From Phallusia fumigata (Eukaryota; Chordata; Ascidiacea; Phlebobranchia; Ascidiidae): a DNA stretch of 31,802 nt. The translations under genes were made by a program, and so were the position numbers. The stretch lies in assembly GCA_008931825.1 (NCBI GenBank), contig QXVZ01003612.1, positions 1-31,802 of the forward strand, given 5' to 3'. Positions within the stretch are counted from its first letter, which is position 1. Each line of letters starts with the position of its first letter. The notes below the pieces were generated by a model. The model saw nothing but the letters and a program-made list of their open reading frames with translations. It was not told where the DNA came from and did not search any database. Shown here in pieces: positions 10,566 to 21,000 of the stretch.

Positions 10566-11210
10566 ACCATAAGGGAAAGGCTTCAAGAAAGCGGGCTCGA
10601 TTTGAGCGTAAATAACAAAGCAAAGCGTCGTCCGCACACCGTTAATTATTTCCATGAATTTCCTATGACCAACCTAGTGCGACCTGTGTGGTCAAAACCC
10701 CACCACCGCCCCGACGTAACCGGCATGTTACCATACTATGAAGATATTCCAGACGACAGGCTGTATGGTAACTGGAACAAACTAGCTTTCGACAGGAATG
10801 TTTTAACAAAAAGTATCGTCCCGATTTTGCGCAAAAAGGGCCCAGAATCATGGCGCAAACAAGGATTCGTAATCATCGTGAAATTTTCCAAGAATGCGAA
10901 ACCTTGGCACGTTTGGAGTTCCAACAGTGGTAACTACTACTTCGGATACAAAACGAGGGGGAGGTTTTACTTTGTCACGGTAACAAATGAAAACGGAAAT
11001 AATCTTGTTTGTCTTGAAAGAGGAAATGAGTATATGGTGACCAAAGAAGAGAGGTTGTTCCAACGGGTCGTGAAAAACCGTCGCAGAGTTTTATGTCATC
11101 GCAAAACAGGAAAGTATTTGGCCATCGAAGTAAAGAAATCCAATCCGCGGTCAAAAAAATTGGCGTTGGTCGATGAAATTGCAAAGGCAGAAGAATGGAG
11201 CATTCTGTAG
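10428..11210 (+). CDS. Intron-less acidic/CPWKP beta-trefoil-like protein, paralog 3
   Basis: A 260-residue frame. Residues 18-31 are acidic and 34-45 are CCLFLFVCPWKP, identical in position to paralog 2 (two substitutions at most). A basic/His-rich linker follows (about 65-100). The strand-rich domain (about 128-260) contains SWRKQGFVIIVKF, KPWHVW (158-163), YYFGYKTRGRFYFVTV (170-185), LVCLERGNEY, HRKTGKYLAIE (224-234) and a C-terminal EEWSIL. The motif order equals that of the gene at 5836, but outside the N-terminus the two are strongly diverged. I infer a beta-trefoil fold and no signal peptide; function is unknown. The first 17 residues differ from paralog 2. The last codons and the 3' UTR are repeated across an assembly seam at 11429. 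Confidence 0.85.
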   Translation: MNIGFDTSAGNEKQHLVERDESDGSDDEGDESRCCLFLFVCPWKPGTIRERLQESGLDLSVNNKAKRRPHTVNYFHEFPMTNLVRPVWSKPHHRPDVTGMLPYYEDIPDDRLYGNWNKLAFDRNVLTKSIVPILRKKGPESWRKQGFVIIVKFSKNAKPWHVWSSNSGNYYFGYKTRGRFYFVTVTNENGNNLVCLERGNEYMVTKEERLFQRVVKNRRRVLCHRKTGKYLAIEVKKSNPRSKKLALVDEIAKAEEWSIL

Positions 11211-11658
11211 AAAACAATCTACACTCCTTATTATCACTACAAAGATTTGTTCGATTTTATACGATATTTTGCATGACAAAATTGCATTTAAAAAATCGAC
11301 TTTTTCTGGTAGTTAAGCAAAAGAGACCAATTTTGTTTGCTAAAAACTTATTGTACACGACATTGTACATGACCGTTCCATTGTTGTTTATTTGTTATTC
11401 ATCTAAACAGAAATATTGTCGCTATTTANGCATTCTGTAGAAAACAATCTACACTCCTTCGTATCACTAGAAAGATTTGTTTGATTTTATACGATATTTT
11501 GCATGAGAAAATTGCATTTAAAAAATTGTCTTTTTCTGGTAGTTAAGCAAAAAGACCAATTTTGTTTGCTAAAAGCATATTGTACACGACATTGTACATG
11601 ACCGTTGCATTGTTGTTTATTTGTTATTCATCTAAACAGAAATATTGTCGCTATTTAT
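11200..11658 (+). repeat. Allelic overlap around single N at 11429 (assembly seam)
   Basis: The 229 bases left of the N (11200-11428, the end of the coding frame plus 3' UTR) recur right of it (11430-11658) with scattered substitutions and small indels. A single N between two near-identical copies is best explained as two contig ends from different haplotypes that were not merged. The stop codon and 3' UTR of the gene at 10428 are therefore present twice. Confidence 0.85.
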
Positions 11659-11667
11659 ATCCAGTAC

Positions 11668-11673
11668 AATAAA
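11668..11673 (+). terminator. Poly(A) signal AATAAA
   Basis: A canonical hexamer just after the second 3'-UTR copy. It is the likely signal for the gene at 10428, and about 230 bases closer to the stop codon once the seam duplication is removed. Confidence 0.6.
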
Positions 11674-12739
11674 AACGAAGATCCTAATTCTTTTGTGACG
11701 ATATTCAAATCTGAAAAATTTGTTCCCTGAAGCGATTTTAAACCGTTGACATATGACGTTAGAATAGGTTTAAACAGCAGAAAAAGTATGTCAAGTTACA
11801 ATATCTTTTAACACGCATTTAAAGTTGGACTATCCAAATAGCGGTCAACCGATTTACCGCGGATTTTTTTGCCATACGTTTTCCGGATAACAAAAGAGTA
11901 ACGTTGCTTAAGCGTTTTTACGTTTTCATTGCGCACATTTAGTGCATGTGGACTCTTTGCTACAAAACTCTTGTCCCGTTTACACGATTTTACAAACGAT
12001 GCGTTTTGCTTCATAAAAAATGCACTACAGAAGCAGTTAAAGTTTAAAACGCGTGTTTTTTTTGTAAGTTCATTTATTTTTTCATGTGCCGCCGCACAAC
12101 AGCTGGGCGATTCTAAAATGCCCATGCTCAACGGATCAAAATAAAAACAAACTCATTTCATGTACAATATCAAATTTGGCTGTTGAGGCTGATGCAATGA
12201 CAACAGTTTATTGACCGCGTTAGAAAAAACACATCAAAAACTTAAGCTTGTCATAGTATTCCGTTTTAACTGTCCAATTTATTCTCAGCGCTTCCTAATC
12301 GTCTATTTATTCACCAGTATCCCCTTAATGATAGCAAACGCCACCATGCAGGGGAGCTCAGGCGTCCATGTTGAGAGACATTGGCGTAAAAAATGGTTGT
12401 CCGATAATTACCGTTTATTGTCCGGAAAAACGGTTAGCCAAAATACAAATATCGGTTAAGTGGATAGTGGCAATTATCCCTAGCCGAACTAACCGTACTA
12501 GCGTTAATAGCAAAAAAAGAAAACGTCAACACAAATGCTAATTGCGTAATGTGTCGTTTTTCGTCCTTTGTCGCCAACAGTAATCGTCACGCCAAACGTC
12601 AATCGACGCGTTCTGCACAATTTCCGTAACGCTCCAACGACTGGGTTTACGACACAAATATGCTGTGCACAATAACGTTTCATTCACACAGCTTTTAGAT
12701 TTTTGTAAACTACTGGTAGGAATTCAAATAGCTTGCAAA
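11674..12739. other. Intergenic, no gene recognised
   Basis: AT-rich. The short frames on both strands lack ATG starts or homology. A 3'-splice-like site (cattcacacagcttttag, ending about 12698) precedes the gene at 12740. Confidence 0.5.
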
Positions 12740-13762
12740 ATGGACGATCGTGTTATTACTGTAGATGCCGACCCTACAGGCTTTGATTCACTGCTCTTTG
12801 AGCTTGATGCAAATGCACCAAGTGATAGCGACATATATGTCAATCTTCCTGATAGTTCAGTTCCAATCAGCATTGTGTTTGACGATGTGGATTTAATTGC
12901 TCTCGAACAAAAGCCAAACAATGGACAAGTGGCTGAAATAACTGAGACCTTGCCGGCGAGTACAGAAGCAATTAAGTCACCTGGGAAAGAACACGAAACG
13001 GAAAAGGTGAGAAATAAGGAACCAGAAAACGACGAGTTGGCGACCATTGATGATTCAATAGTTTCAACTGTAAAAGAAGAAAAACAAAATGGAGAACCAC
13101 CTTCAGATCAATCTCCTAATGAAGAGGAACTACAGACAGCAAAAGAACCAGCTGGTCGATCTTTAAACCAAGACGAACAGCGGATTTTGGAAGAATCATC
13201 GAACCAAACTTTAATAGAAGAACAGCAAGCCGCTAAAGAACCAGCAGAACAACCTTTAGAAAATAAAGAAGAAGAGGCGGCATCGAAAAAAACTGCGTGC
13301 GAATTTCTTACAGAGGAAAAACAACAGTCCGCTGAAAGATCAGCAGATGAAACTCTTTCAGAGGAAAAACAACAGTCCTCGAAAAAATCAGCAGAGGAAG
13401 CCCTAATAGAAGAAGAACAACAGGCCACGAAGGAACAAGCAAACCAAGCTGCTACGGAAGAAGAGCCCCAAGATAGCAATAAAGAAGAACCGCAAACCAT
13501 CGTAGAACCAAACGACCAGTCCGTACATAAAGATACGCCGCAGCATTCATCCGCAGTAAAACAGGACAATGTTTTACCCGAAAGTGATTTAGCGGATACC
13601 GAATTTCCGGAGCCTCCGCCTCCTGAAATGTTGCAGGACGAAGTGATGGTGGACGAAAAAAATATAGCTAGTGGTTGGAGCAGTGGGAAAAGTCCACGGA
13701 TAAAGAAGAAGTCCTGGTTCTTCGGGTTGTGTTCTCGCAAGAGTACGACTGCAATGGATTAA
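12740..13762 (+). CDS. Acidic Glu/Gln/Lys-repeat protein with basic aromatic tail
   Basis: 340 residues from the first ATG (aaaATGG). The frame is open further upstream but has no ATG there. Residues 1-60 are acidic and ordered-looking (Asp-rich, with FDSLLFELDA and IVFDDVDLIALEQ). Residues about 85-275 are low complexity: roughly seven degenerate copies of a 20-22 residue unit built on EEKQQSAEKSADEALIEE, rich in Glu, Gln, Lys and Ala and likely to form a charged helix. Residues 290-307 are proline-rich (EPPPPEM). The tail is basic and aromatic: KSPRIKKKSWFFGLCSRKS. I recognise no family. The short hydrophobic Cys/Trp tail and acidic segment recall the acidic + CPWKP arrangement of the neighbours, but the order is reversed and no trefoil domain is present, so kinship is speculative. 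Single exon, probably cytoplasmic. Confidence 0.75.
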   Translation: MDDRVITVDADPTGFDSLLFELDANAPSDSDIYVNLPDSSVPISIVFDDVDLIALEQKPNNGQVAEITETLPASTEAIKSPGKEHETEKVRNKEPENDELATIDDSIVSTVKEEKQNGEPPSDQSPNEEELQTAKEPAGRSLNQDEQRILEESSNQTLIEEQQAAKEPAEQPLENKEEEAASKKTACEFLTEEKQQSAERSADETLSEEKQQSSKKSAEEALIEEEQQATKEQANQAATEEEPQDSNKEEPQTIVEPNDQSVHKDTPQHSSAVKQDNVLPESDLADTEFPEPPPPEMLQDEVMVDEKNIASGWSSGKSPRIKKKSWFFGLCSRKSTTAMD

Positions 13763-14664
13763 AGTTTTTATTATCAAATTGGAATTTGTACGCAACAAAA
13801 TTGTGCAACAATCGAAAAGACAATTAGGACTTTTGTATAACGGTACAAGCAAACACGTCATGGCACTTGTTCCAACACTTTTTCGCACAACGACTTTTTG
13901 GAAATGTAATTGTCTGAACACTTCAGTTAGATACCGCAGTTTAACGTTGTTTATTGTCACAAATTTATAATGTTTGCTCTAACCAAAATGAGTGGCTTTC
14001 GTTAATTTTGCTTTTTGTATGGAAGAGTTGTGTGTTAGGTCACTTAACGGATTTGTAACAATCTAGGAATTAAAATTTAGTTATTGTGTAAAAAGCTTTT
14101 GCGTTGTGGTCGAAGTTTCGCCGACAAATATATCCTGTTCAAAGCTTTTTTGTGTCTGATAGTGGTTTTTAGGGCCCAATTTCTCTTTTCAATGTGTTTT
14201 GTTGGCCAAAGCCACAAACTTTTTAAATGCCTAATATCAATAATTCTAGATTTGACATAAAATTGTGTGTAATGTATAAAAATTAAAGTGAAAAATATGA
14301 ATGATAACGGTCAGACTAAAGATCTGTTTAAGCATATTTGTTCAATATACAATCGTACATGATATTACCTATTAATAGCACCACCAGAAGCTATTTGTGT
14401 CAAAATAGAAGTTACTCTATAATTAGGTTGAAGCCAGAGTGTTTTTAAAAAAAGTTGTAAAAAAGAAAAAAAACTGTGTTACGCCGCCAGTGGAAATTAG
14501 TTTCTGATTGGGTCAAGTAGATCTAAAGGCCTAAAAGGTTTAAGCAGAACTTGCTTTTAAGTGTTGGTCAACGTAGAGATCCAACAAAAACCGAGTGTAA
14601 AAATTAATTCGGCCCCTATTAAATGAGCCCCAGCTTTCCACAAAAAAATTGAATTGAAAACAAT
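13763..14664. other. Intergenic between convergent genes
   Basis: This lies between the 3' end of the + strand gene at 12740 and the 3' end of the - strand deiodinase. It is AT-rich. It presumably contains the downstream gene's 3' UTR. I see no coding sequence or RNA gene. Confidence 0.55.
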
Positions 14665-14677
14665 TTTATTGTTTATT
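14665..14677 (-). terminator. Two poly(A) signals for the deiodinase
   Basis: On the minus strand AATAAA occurs at 14677-14672 and again at 14670-14665, about 65-75 bases beyond the SECIS candidate and about 280 after the stop codon. That is a sensible 3' end for the deiodinase mRNA. Confidence 0.7.
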
Positions 14678-14740
14678 TTCGACAGACAACAATTATTATT
14701 GCAAGCGCAGAACACAGTGCGGCTTTGTGTCAGTCGTCTG

Positions 14741-14810
14741 AAACCGTTGGAGAATATGTTCCAGTTAAAGCCTGAATTTTAGCTTCAACTTTCATTGGTT
14801 ACATCGGTTT
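14741..14810 (-). ncRNA. Candidate SECIS element in deiodinase 3' UTR
   Basis: Read on the minus strand, the element has these parts in order. (1) Base stem AAACCG, pairing with CGGTTT at the far end. (2) An internal loop. (3) The 5' core AATGAA. (4) A stem AGTTGAAGC, pairing with GCTTTAACT (one G-U). (5) An apical loop starting with AAAA. (6) The 3' core GGAA. This matches the SECIS plan of AUGA…AA…GA non-Watson-Crick quartet and unpaired apical As. It starts 140 bases after the stop codon. It would recruit SBP2 and EFsec to decode the UGA at 15521-15523. Pairing was assessed by eye only. Confidence 0.8.
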
Positions 14811-14949
14811 GAACAACTGACAACATCTTTCATACACTATCTTACACAATTTACCAAACAGAACATTTAACTTTTTACAGCAGTTCTTTGCGAAATTAGT
14901 TTAAATCGTTAAATGCGTTTGATTTAATGGTACGTATTTGCGAAAAGCG

Positions 14950-15957
14950 CTATTTTACTGCCTTGTTTCCTATCAAAATCTGATTCAAAGCTGTTTCCAT
15001 TTCGCCAAGATTATAACGAATCGGACCCCACCCTCCTTCATATACCACAATGCCGTCCAGAACTATATAGAGGCGTTCGGGTACAGCACCATACGCCAAA
15101 CAAGCTTCATCATTCATATTATCGACTAAAATAGGCACATTTAGGTCCGGAACAGCGTCAATTAACATTTGAGCGGCGTCTGCGCGTTCTTGAAAAGTGC
15201 GATGGTTGTTTAACTGGTATTTGTTGTCGGGAACCATCCATCCCTCATTGGGATGAGCTTCCTGTATATACACGACAACAAAATCAGCGTCTTGACGGTA
15301 GCTGTCGACAAGTTTGGCAAAGCTTTGTATCTGGTTTGAAAAAGTGTTGCATTTTAGTATTTCGTTAACTGTCCGGTAAAACAAAAGAACGGCCCCGGTT
15401 GGGAAAACAAACAGTGGTCAACACACCACACTAACTCCTAATTGGTGTGAACTGGGTTCAAATAGACGCTATTACATATAAATACAATAATGACATGCAC
15501 ACCTTTGCCATAAACGGGGGTCATGTGCACGATCCAAAATTGATCACAAGTGGGCGGTGTTTGTTCATAAACCTTAGCAACGGTTTGTTAATTGAAGCAC
15601 GCAAATCGTTGACGACCACGTCAGGCGCTTTTTCACCCAGCTTCACGTTATTAAGTTGAATAAATTTGTTCCTGAAAACTTGAGGAAACGTCGTTGTCTG
15701 AAAATATATTGATAAATTTAGAGTCGTTTAAAAGTTAACACAAGAATATAAACAGTTAGCGAGTTTTTTAGCATCAGTTATTTTATTACACATTTTCTTA
15801 CTTTTACTATTCTTCTACTTCCCATTTGAACTCCTGTAAACCACTCGACAAGATTGGGCACCTTGAGCAAGTACATCGCATCGCGCAAGACTAACATTAA
15901 TATCAGCACTATGGACATCGCAATAGCCTGGGTTTGACGCCAAGACTTCTGCAACAT
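14950..15957 (-). CDS. dio: Iodothyronine deiodinase, selenoprotein, 3 exons
   Basis: A membrane thioredoxin-fold selenoenzyme that removes iodine from thyroid hormones. Exons (minus): 15957-15802, 15697-15503 and 15330-14950, 243 residues. Junctions are AAA|GTAAGA, TTTTCAG|ACA, AAG|GTGTGC and AACCAG|ATA, all phase 0. The N-terminus has one hydrophobic anchor (about residues 11-24). The active site is RPLVINFGSCTUPPFMAK, with Sec at residue 111 encoded by TGA (15523-15521). Then follow FAKLVDSY, the family motif YIQEAHPNEGW, the insert around RTFQERADAAQ, AYGAVPERLYIV and the C-terminal GGWGPIRYNLGEME. Length fits the family (about 250-300). An in-frame ATG at 15999 would add 14 residues; I prefer 15957. 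A SECIS candidate and poly(A) signals follow. I cannot assign it to vertebrate type 1, 2 or 3. Naive translation stops at the UGA, so automated models may truncate it. Confidence 0.95.
15521..15523 (-). other. Selenocysteine codon (TGA)
   Basis: An in-frame TGA on the minus strand within GSCT-U-PPF of exon 2 of the deiodinase. It is at the position of the catalytic selenocysteine in all known selenodeiodinases. The frame continues for six more codons to a splice donor and then through exon 3. Confidence 0.95.
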
Positions 15958-18033
15958 TGTTAATTTCTCAACTGCCCACTGATAAATTATGTGCACCACA
16001 AAACTGTAAATTCACAAGTTAGATTAATTTGTAGATAGTGAGAAAGTACATATCTGGCATGGTGCTGCAAAGGAGACTTAGCAGCAAATAAACAGAACCT
16101 AGATCATCGCAAAAAGCAGGTTATTTTCGGCAAGAATTTATAAACAAACAAATAATGAATAAACCTTTTCTGTAATCAAATAATAAATTAACGATTTTTA
16201 CACATATGACAACACTACGCATTCAATTCTGTTGCACTGCCTAAGTCAAGTCTAACGACCTCTACAATACGTGACTGATGAAAGGGCATGTAATAAAATC
16301 GACCAGTCACGCTATGTACAGTCAAAGTAATCAAACAGCAAGCTTGTTGACATAGGTTAATGATCGACCCATGTAGTCACGAGTGAATCACACATTGGGT
16401 AGATGACTGAGAAAAAATGTAGGAAAATACTCTAGATAGGACAAGAAATGAAATGTGATAAAAAGTACATACATTACTCGAAGGCACCCTCTAGACGTAC
16501 TAACATTAACTTTGTTGTCACCGTATTGATTAAGACGCAAAACAATCGTAAAGTTAAGGATTAAGACTTTTCACAACGTTTTCAAACTGGGGTGCTGTTT
16601 GCAGGGCACAGTGGTCCCCACCAATTTACTAGAACTTTCCATTAAATTAAGTATTACTATAACGCTTGCAAAATAGACTGTCTTGATTAAAGTCCTTTCC
16701 TCCCAAACTAAATGCAAAATGAAAGGTTACTACATATTGTTCTGTTTGTAACTGTCATGTACGCCGCTATGGGTGCCTCGATTCATAAGTGGCAGCAAAA
16801 GGGTACTGCAAAAACATTGAGAACCACTGCAATAAAGAGCCACCCAATAACGAATGAAGACGGTGATATTCGAGCACAATGGTAAACTTTAGTTAATACC
16901 TTACATCCCGATTCTTTTACCTTCAACCCTTAAGCAAATACAGTAGCTTGGAAATGACATAACTTGAGCAGCTATATCATGGAATCAGCCAAGCCGTTCG
17001 AATAAAACGGTTAACAAGTTCTCCACATTTCAGTAAACGTTTTATACGTTGGGACTCCTATTCACTTTTTTAGAATTGCCAATTCACACAAAACGCATAA
17101 GTTTATTGGCTGGAGTAATGTAACAGCAATGTACATACAAAAGCGGTTTTATCCAAAGCCAAAACACGTTTTACAGTATGTTATTAATTTTTTTACAACA
17201 CGCGCTAAACATACACTACCGTAAAAGATCCAACGATCGGTCACGAGACTAATCTCGAACACTTAACAAGCATGTGGCATAAAGGTTTCTTAAGTGCAAA
17301 CTGGAAAAGACAAAATCTGATACATTGCAGTTGTCAGAAAACGAATCTGGCAATAAACTTTCAACATGAGGTTGTAACAGAAACACTACAGCAGTCATGA
17401 CGTGAAATAAAAATCGCTGATAGGCCATAAGTAATGTACACAAATAATATTTTATCTGTCAATCAAATTTCAGTCGCCAATGATCACTTCTCCCTTCTGT
17501 TTAATGCTCTTTTGTCGCAGCTAAAGAGGTATAGACATTTAGTGTGAAAATGAGTTTAGCGCAAATTAGGCGTGCATTGAAATCGGATCAGACCGAAGTT
17601 AGTTAAACGAAAATTCCTCAGTATTTGAGAATGAAAAGTGCGCGATCGTGCATGATCGTCAGACTATCGAAATCAGATTCAGTGTTAACTGTACACCACA
17701 TTAAATATAATTTGGGTGGATAACCCAAGGTCTGATCACAAATTTTTGGATCTTCTTGTAGGATATACCGTGGTATTCCAGATGTATTGTATGATCATTG
17801 ACAGAAGTTCAAGACGCCATAGTATAATCACTGGCCACAAAGAAATAAGTGCAACTATAGATACAACGAAAGTCGACGACTAAACCCCGCAGCAATCACT
17901 TTACAAAACTGTACATTATCAGAAGGCTATCAGTGCCGGAAAAATACAGTTACATGCAAAAAGAAAATCGCTATCAGTCATGATCACAAATACAGAAAGT
18001 TTGCTGGTCATATTTACAAAGCAAAACAAGATG
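15958..18033. other. Spacer between deiodinase and STAT, with remnant MITE
   Basis: It contains the deiodinase upstream region and the STAT 3' UTR (both on the minus strand). No other gene is apparent. 16574-16829 is listed as a degenerate hAT-like element. A splice-acceptor-like TTTACAG (about 16003 on the minus strand) precedes the deiodinase ATG and could be a 5'-UTR intron or leader acceptor. Confidence 0.5.
16574..16829. mobile_element. Degenerate hAT-like MITE remnant
   Basis: The right end ttgagaaccactg (16817-16829) and left end ttttcaaact near 16580 are imperfect inverted repeats of the CAGTGGTTCTCAAA type, and 'agtggtcccc' lies inside. No convincing target duplication remains. A similar isolated end (taagagaaccactg, about 22574-22587) lies in a STAT intron. 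Confidence 0.5.
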
Positions 18034-21000
18034 TCATGGAAAAGTTTCCATTAGAAATTCAAGGCTTTCATGGCGACCGCTGAGGTTGGGAGAAAACGGT
18101 TCCGCCACAGACCCTGTAAAATTGTAGTTAAAGCTAATGCCAGAAGCCCTTTCCTGCGTACAGGCAGCCTTTACGTTTTAAACTTAAAAAAAGCATCTCT
18201 ACTATACCCCTTCGGTGTGCAAAATGTTTTACCTGCAAATAAGGCGTTTTCATCTTGGTTGGATATTGGGTCACAACTTTCATGTCGGCTCACACTCAAT
18301 AATAAAGAATCCGATGTGGACCCTACAAAAATATGCGCTAAATATACATTTTGTTTCAAGTCGTGGCGAAGAAACGATCAAAATGTGAAGTCAGGCCTAA
18401 TGCTAATGCCTCAGTTTTAATAAACTTGTTTCGTAAGTTTCGATGCTGCTACCTGGAGATTGAACGTTCGGCAGGTGGTTTGGGACTGAGCTAACCAATG
18501 GCCGATCGGAAAATTGACGCTGCTGATGGATGTCTTTTACCACCGTTCTCGTTTGTTTCGGTATGTAGCCTTTGACGGCTTTGAATGCTTCTGCGCATCA
18601 AAAACTGAGTTTAAGCGCAGCAATTAAGAAATTAGCACAAAAAAATACACAAACAACGCGCCCACTGCATTCATCCAAATTTCTCGAATCGCTTTAAGTA
18701 ATGAATCGATTTTAAGTATGGCAAAAGTTTTAAATCAATCTAAGTAATTGTCGTGAAGGATGTTTACACTAAGCTGACTACAAATTAATGGAAAATCATT
18801 TTACGCACGAGTGTAGAGACGACCAAAAGCCACGTCTTTTGGCACATCGGGATAAAGATAAGAAAGACAGTCAAGATCTTGAACAATATCAGGTATACTG
18901 CGGCGGTTCTTGAATTCGTTTACGGTGTCTGGTTGAAGATGCTTGACCTCGTGACCCCGTTCATTATCTGTAGCAAAAAAAAACAATTGGATAATAACAT
19001 TCTATCCTTCCGTAATCAGGACTATAGATGCTATCTGAAATACCGTCGGAAAATAGAACTCAGTCAATAAAGTTCTATACATGTTTTCAGTTATTTCATA
19101 AAATACTGCACAACAGGTCGTAGCTTGTAAAATTTAATACACGCGGGCTCCGATTTTCAACTTACTGTCGTAGTAGGATATCGACAAAGATCCTGGAACA
19201 GTGTCGCTAAATCTAAATATGAAAGTTCCTAGTTGTCGCTGAAGTAGCATGTTCTGACAAGACGCTTTGCCAACAAAACCATGTATTAACCTAAAACAAG
19301 ATGTTGTTTGTCACATTGCCATATTTTACCAATCCAATACCAAAGCCAAATTTAAAAAAATTCAAAAATACCAGAACATTGCCCTGTCAAAAACAGAACG
19401 ATACTATACTCCTGTTTTGTTTTGTCCGGGCATCAAAAATATATTATACGTTGAAACAAAATCTTTCACCCAAGGTTCCAGTATTTCTTTACGTAGTTGC
19501 TGGATACCAACTCCATGGCCTTGAAAAACCAAATCCAGAATGTGAAACCCTTGTCTGGTAAATGATCTTGGTTGAATTTGTTCCATGTGACCATAGTGCT
19601 TGGCTCGACGGATTCGATGTCTAAAAACGGATAAAATTACAATGTGCGCCAAATTGTTGTAACCGTTAAACTCTCTAGCACAAATGCGAATAATTACTAG
19701 GCCTACAACTGCTGCAAACATACTAAAANTGTCTAAAAACGGATAAAATTACAATGTGCGCCAAATTGTTGTAACCGTTAAACTCTCTAGCACAAATGCG
19801 AATAATTACTAGGCCTACAACTGCTGCAAACATACTAAAAAGCTTATGCGTCAAATATTTGATCGCGAAAGGACTGAGACCGCCTCCTTCCATGTGAACA
19901 CTCGATTCATCTTCACATTCCTTCTTCCAGAGCCAGTGCAAACCGTCCAGAATCCAATTCCACTGCACTTGACTCGGTACTTCAAAAGGTCGTCGAAACT
20001 ATAAGTTGTAAAAATGTTTGACTTTCCTTATGATAACACCTGGTGTAAGAGTTATCCGACAGCACCATCATGGAACTATGTAAGAGGAGTGTATTGTGGA
20101 CGCATCATGGAAAGCCCATGGTAACAATAAACGTTTGCTAAAAAGCATTTGTTTATCTTTGAGGTAAAACGCAAATTGTTCAACCAGCAATGTCCTACAA
20201 CAGTATTATGACTACAGAAGACCTTTAACCATATTAAATTGCTAATCTTTCTTTTCAAATAGTCCGAGGTTTTTCACGCTGAATTAAAAATTTCCACGAA
20301 GAGATTTGTTACCAGGTAGCCTATATTTAGAGTGTTTAGCTCTAAACTTCGGTTGTCGTTACTGCTACTTTTATTTAATCTGTAAGGTATGTACCTCATT
20401 TTGTCTGCAGCCCGCGTGCTTGCACTAAAACACTCGACCTCAAGTGCTCACAAAACAGGACGACACTGCACTAAACATAACCAAAAGTTCTGAATTTTAA
20501 CAAGCAGTTCCTTTATCACATTGCTTTGTGATGGTTGACATTGACTTCGCTCGGTGTTAGGATACTTTTTTTCCTATTGTCGACCGCAAACATGGAACAA
20601 CAGACTTACCTGGTTAGAAAAAGCGTTGTCCCAGAATATTGTAGCGTGCGCATCAGGCTCCTGTTTGCCGTGGGTAATGACGACGATGGGGAGTGACATG
20701 GCCTGAAACGAGTAGTGCATTCCTTACAGCAAACTCGGTTTACCGTGACTCGCGGGAAAAATCAGTACAAACCTATTTCAATGGATCTAAACAGTTCAAA
20801 ACTAACTGTCTGCAGCGTCAAACATCTGCTATGAGTCTCTAGATGTTTTGAGTAGTTTCTACTTACCTATTTTGCGTAAGGAAGTAGTTTTTTAAAATTA
20901 CAAGACACAAATTGGTTGTACATTTTTTTAAATGAGCTAATCGACATTTCAAAATCCGGATAATCTTATCATCTAGTAGATTCTGATCAATAGTTGTTAT

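Noticed and set aside
5836..11210. Calling the cluster IL-1, FGF or fascin
   Set aside because: No diagnostic signature of any one of these is present. Only the general beta-trefoil-like hairpin pattern supports the fold.
12665..12739. N-terminal extension of the acidic repeat protein
   Set aside because: It would need a GTG start. The first ATG in good context is at 12740, and a splice-acceptor-like site lies in the extension.
14950..15384. A single-exon deiodinase ORF starting at the ATG at 15384, with a TGC (Cys) 10 residues before FAKL, as if Cys replaced Sec
   Set aside because: That part is intron 2. The true active site GSCT-TGA-PPF is in exon 2 (15697-15503) and splices in frame to ATACAAAGC at 15330.
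18070..18420. 116-codon + strand open frame
   Set aside because: It lies antisense to STAT exons 16 and 17, which have matching splice phases and coding logic on the minus strand.
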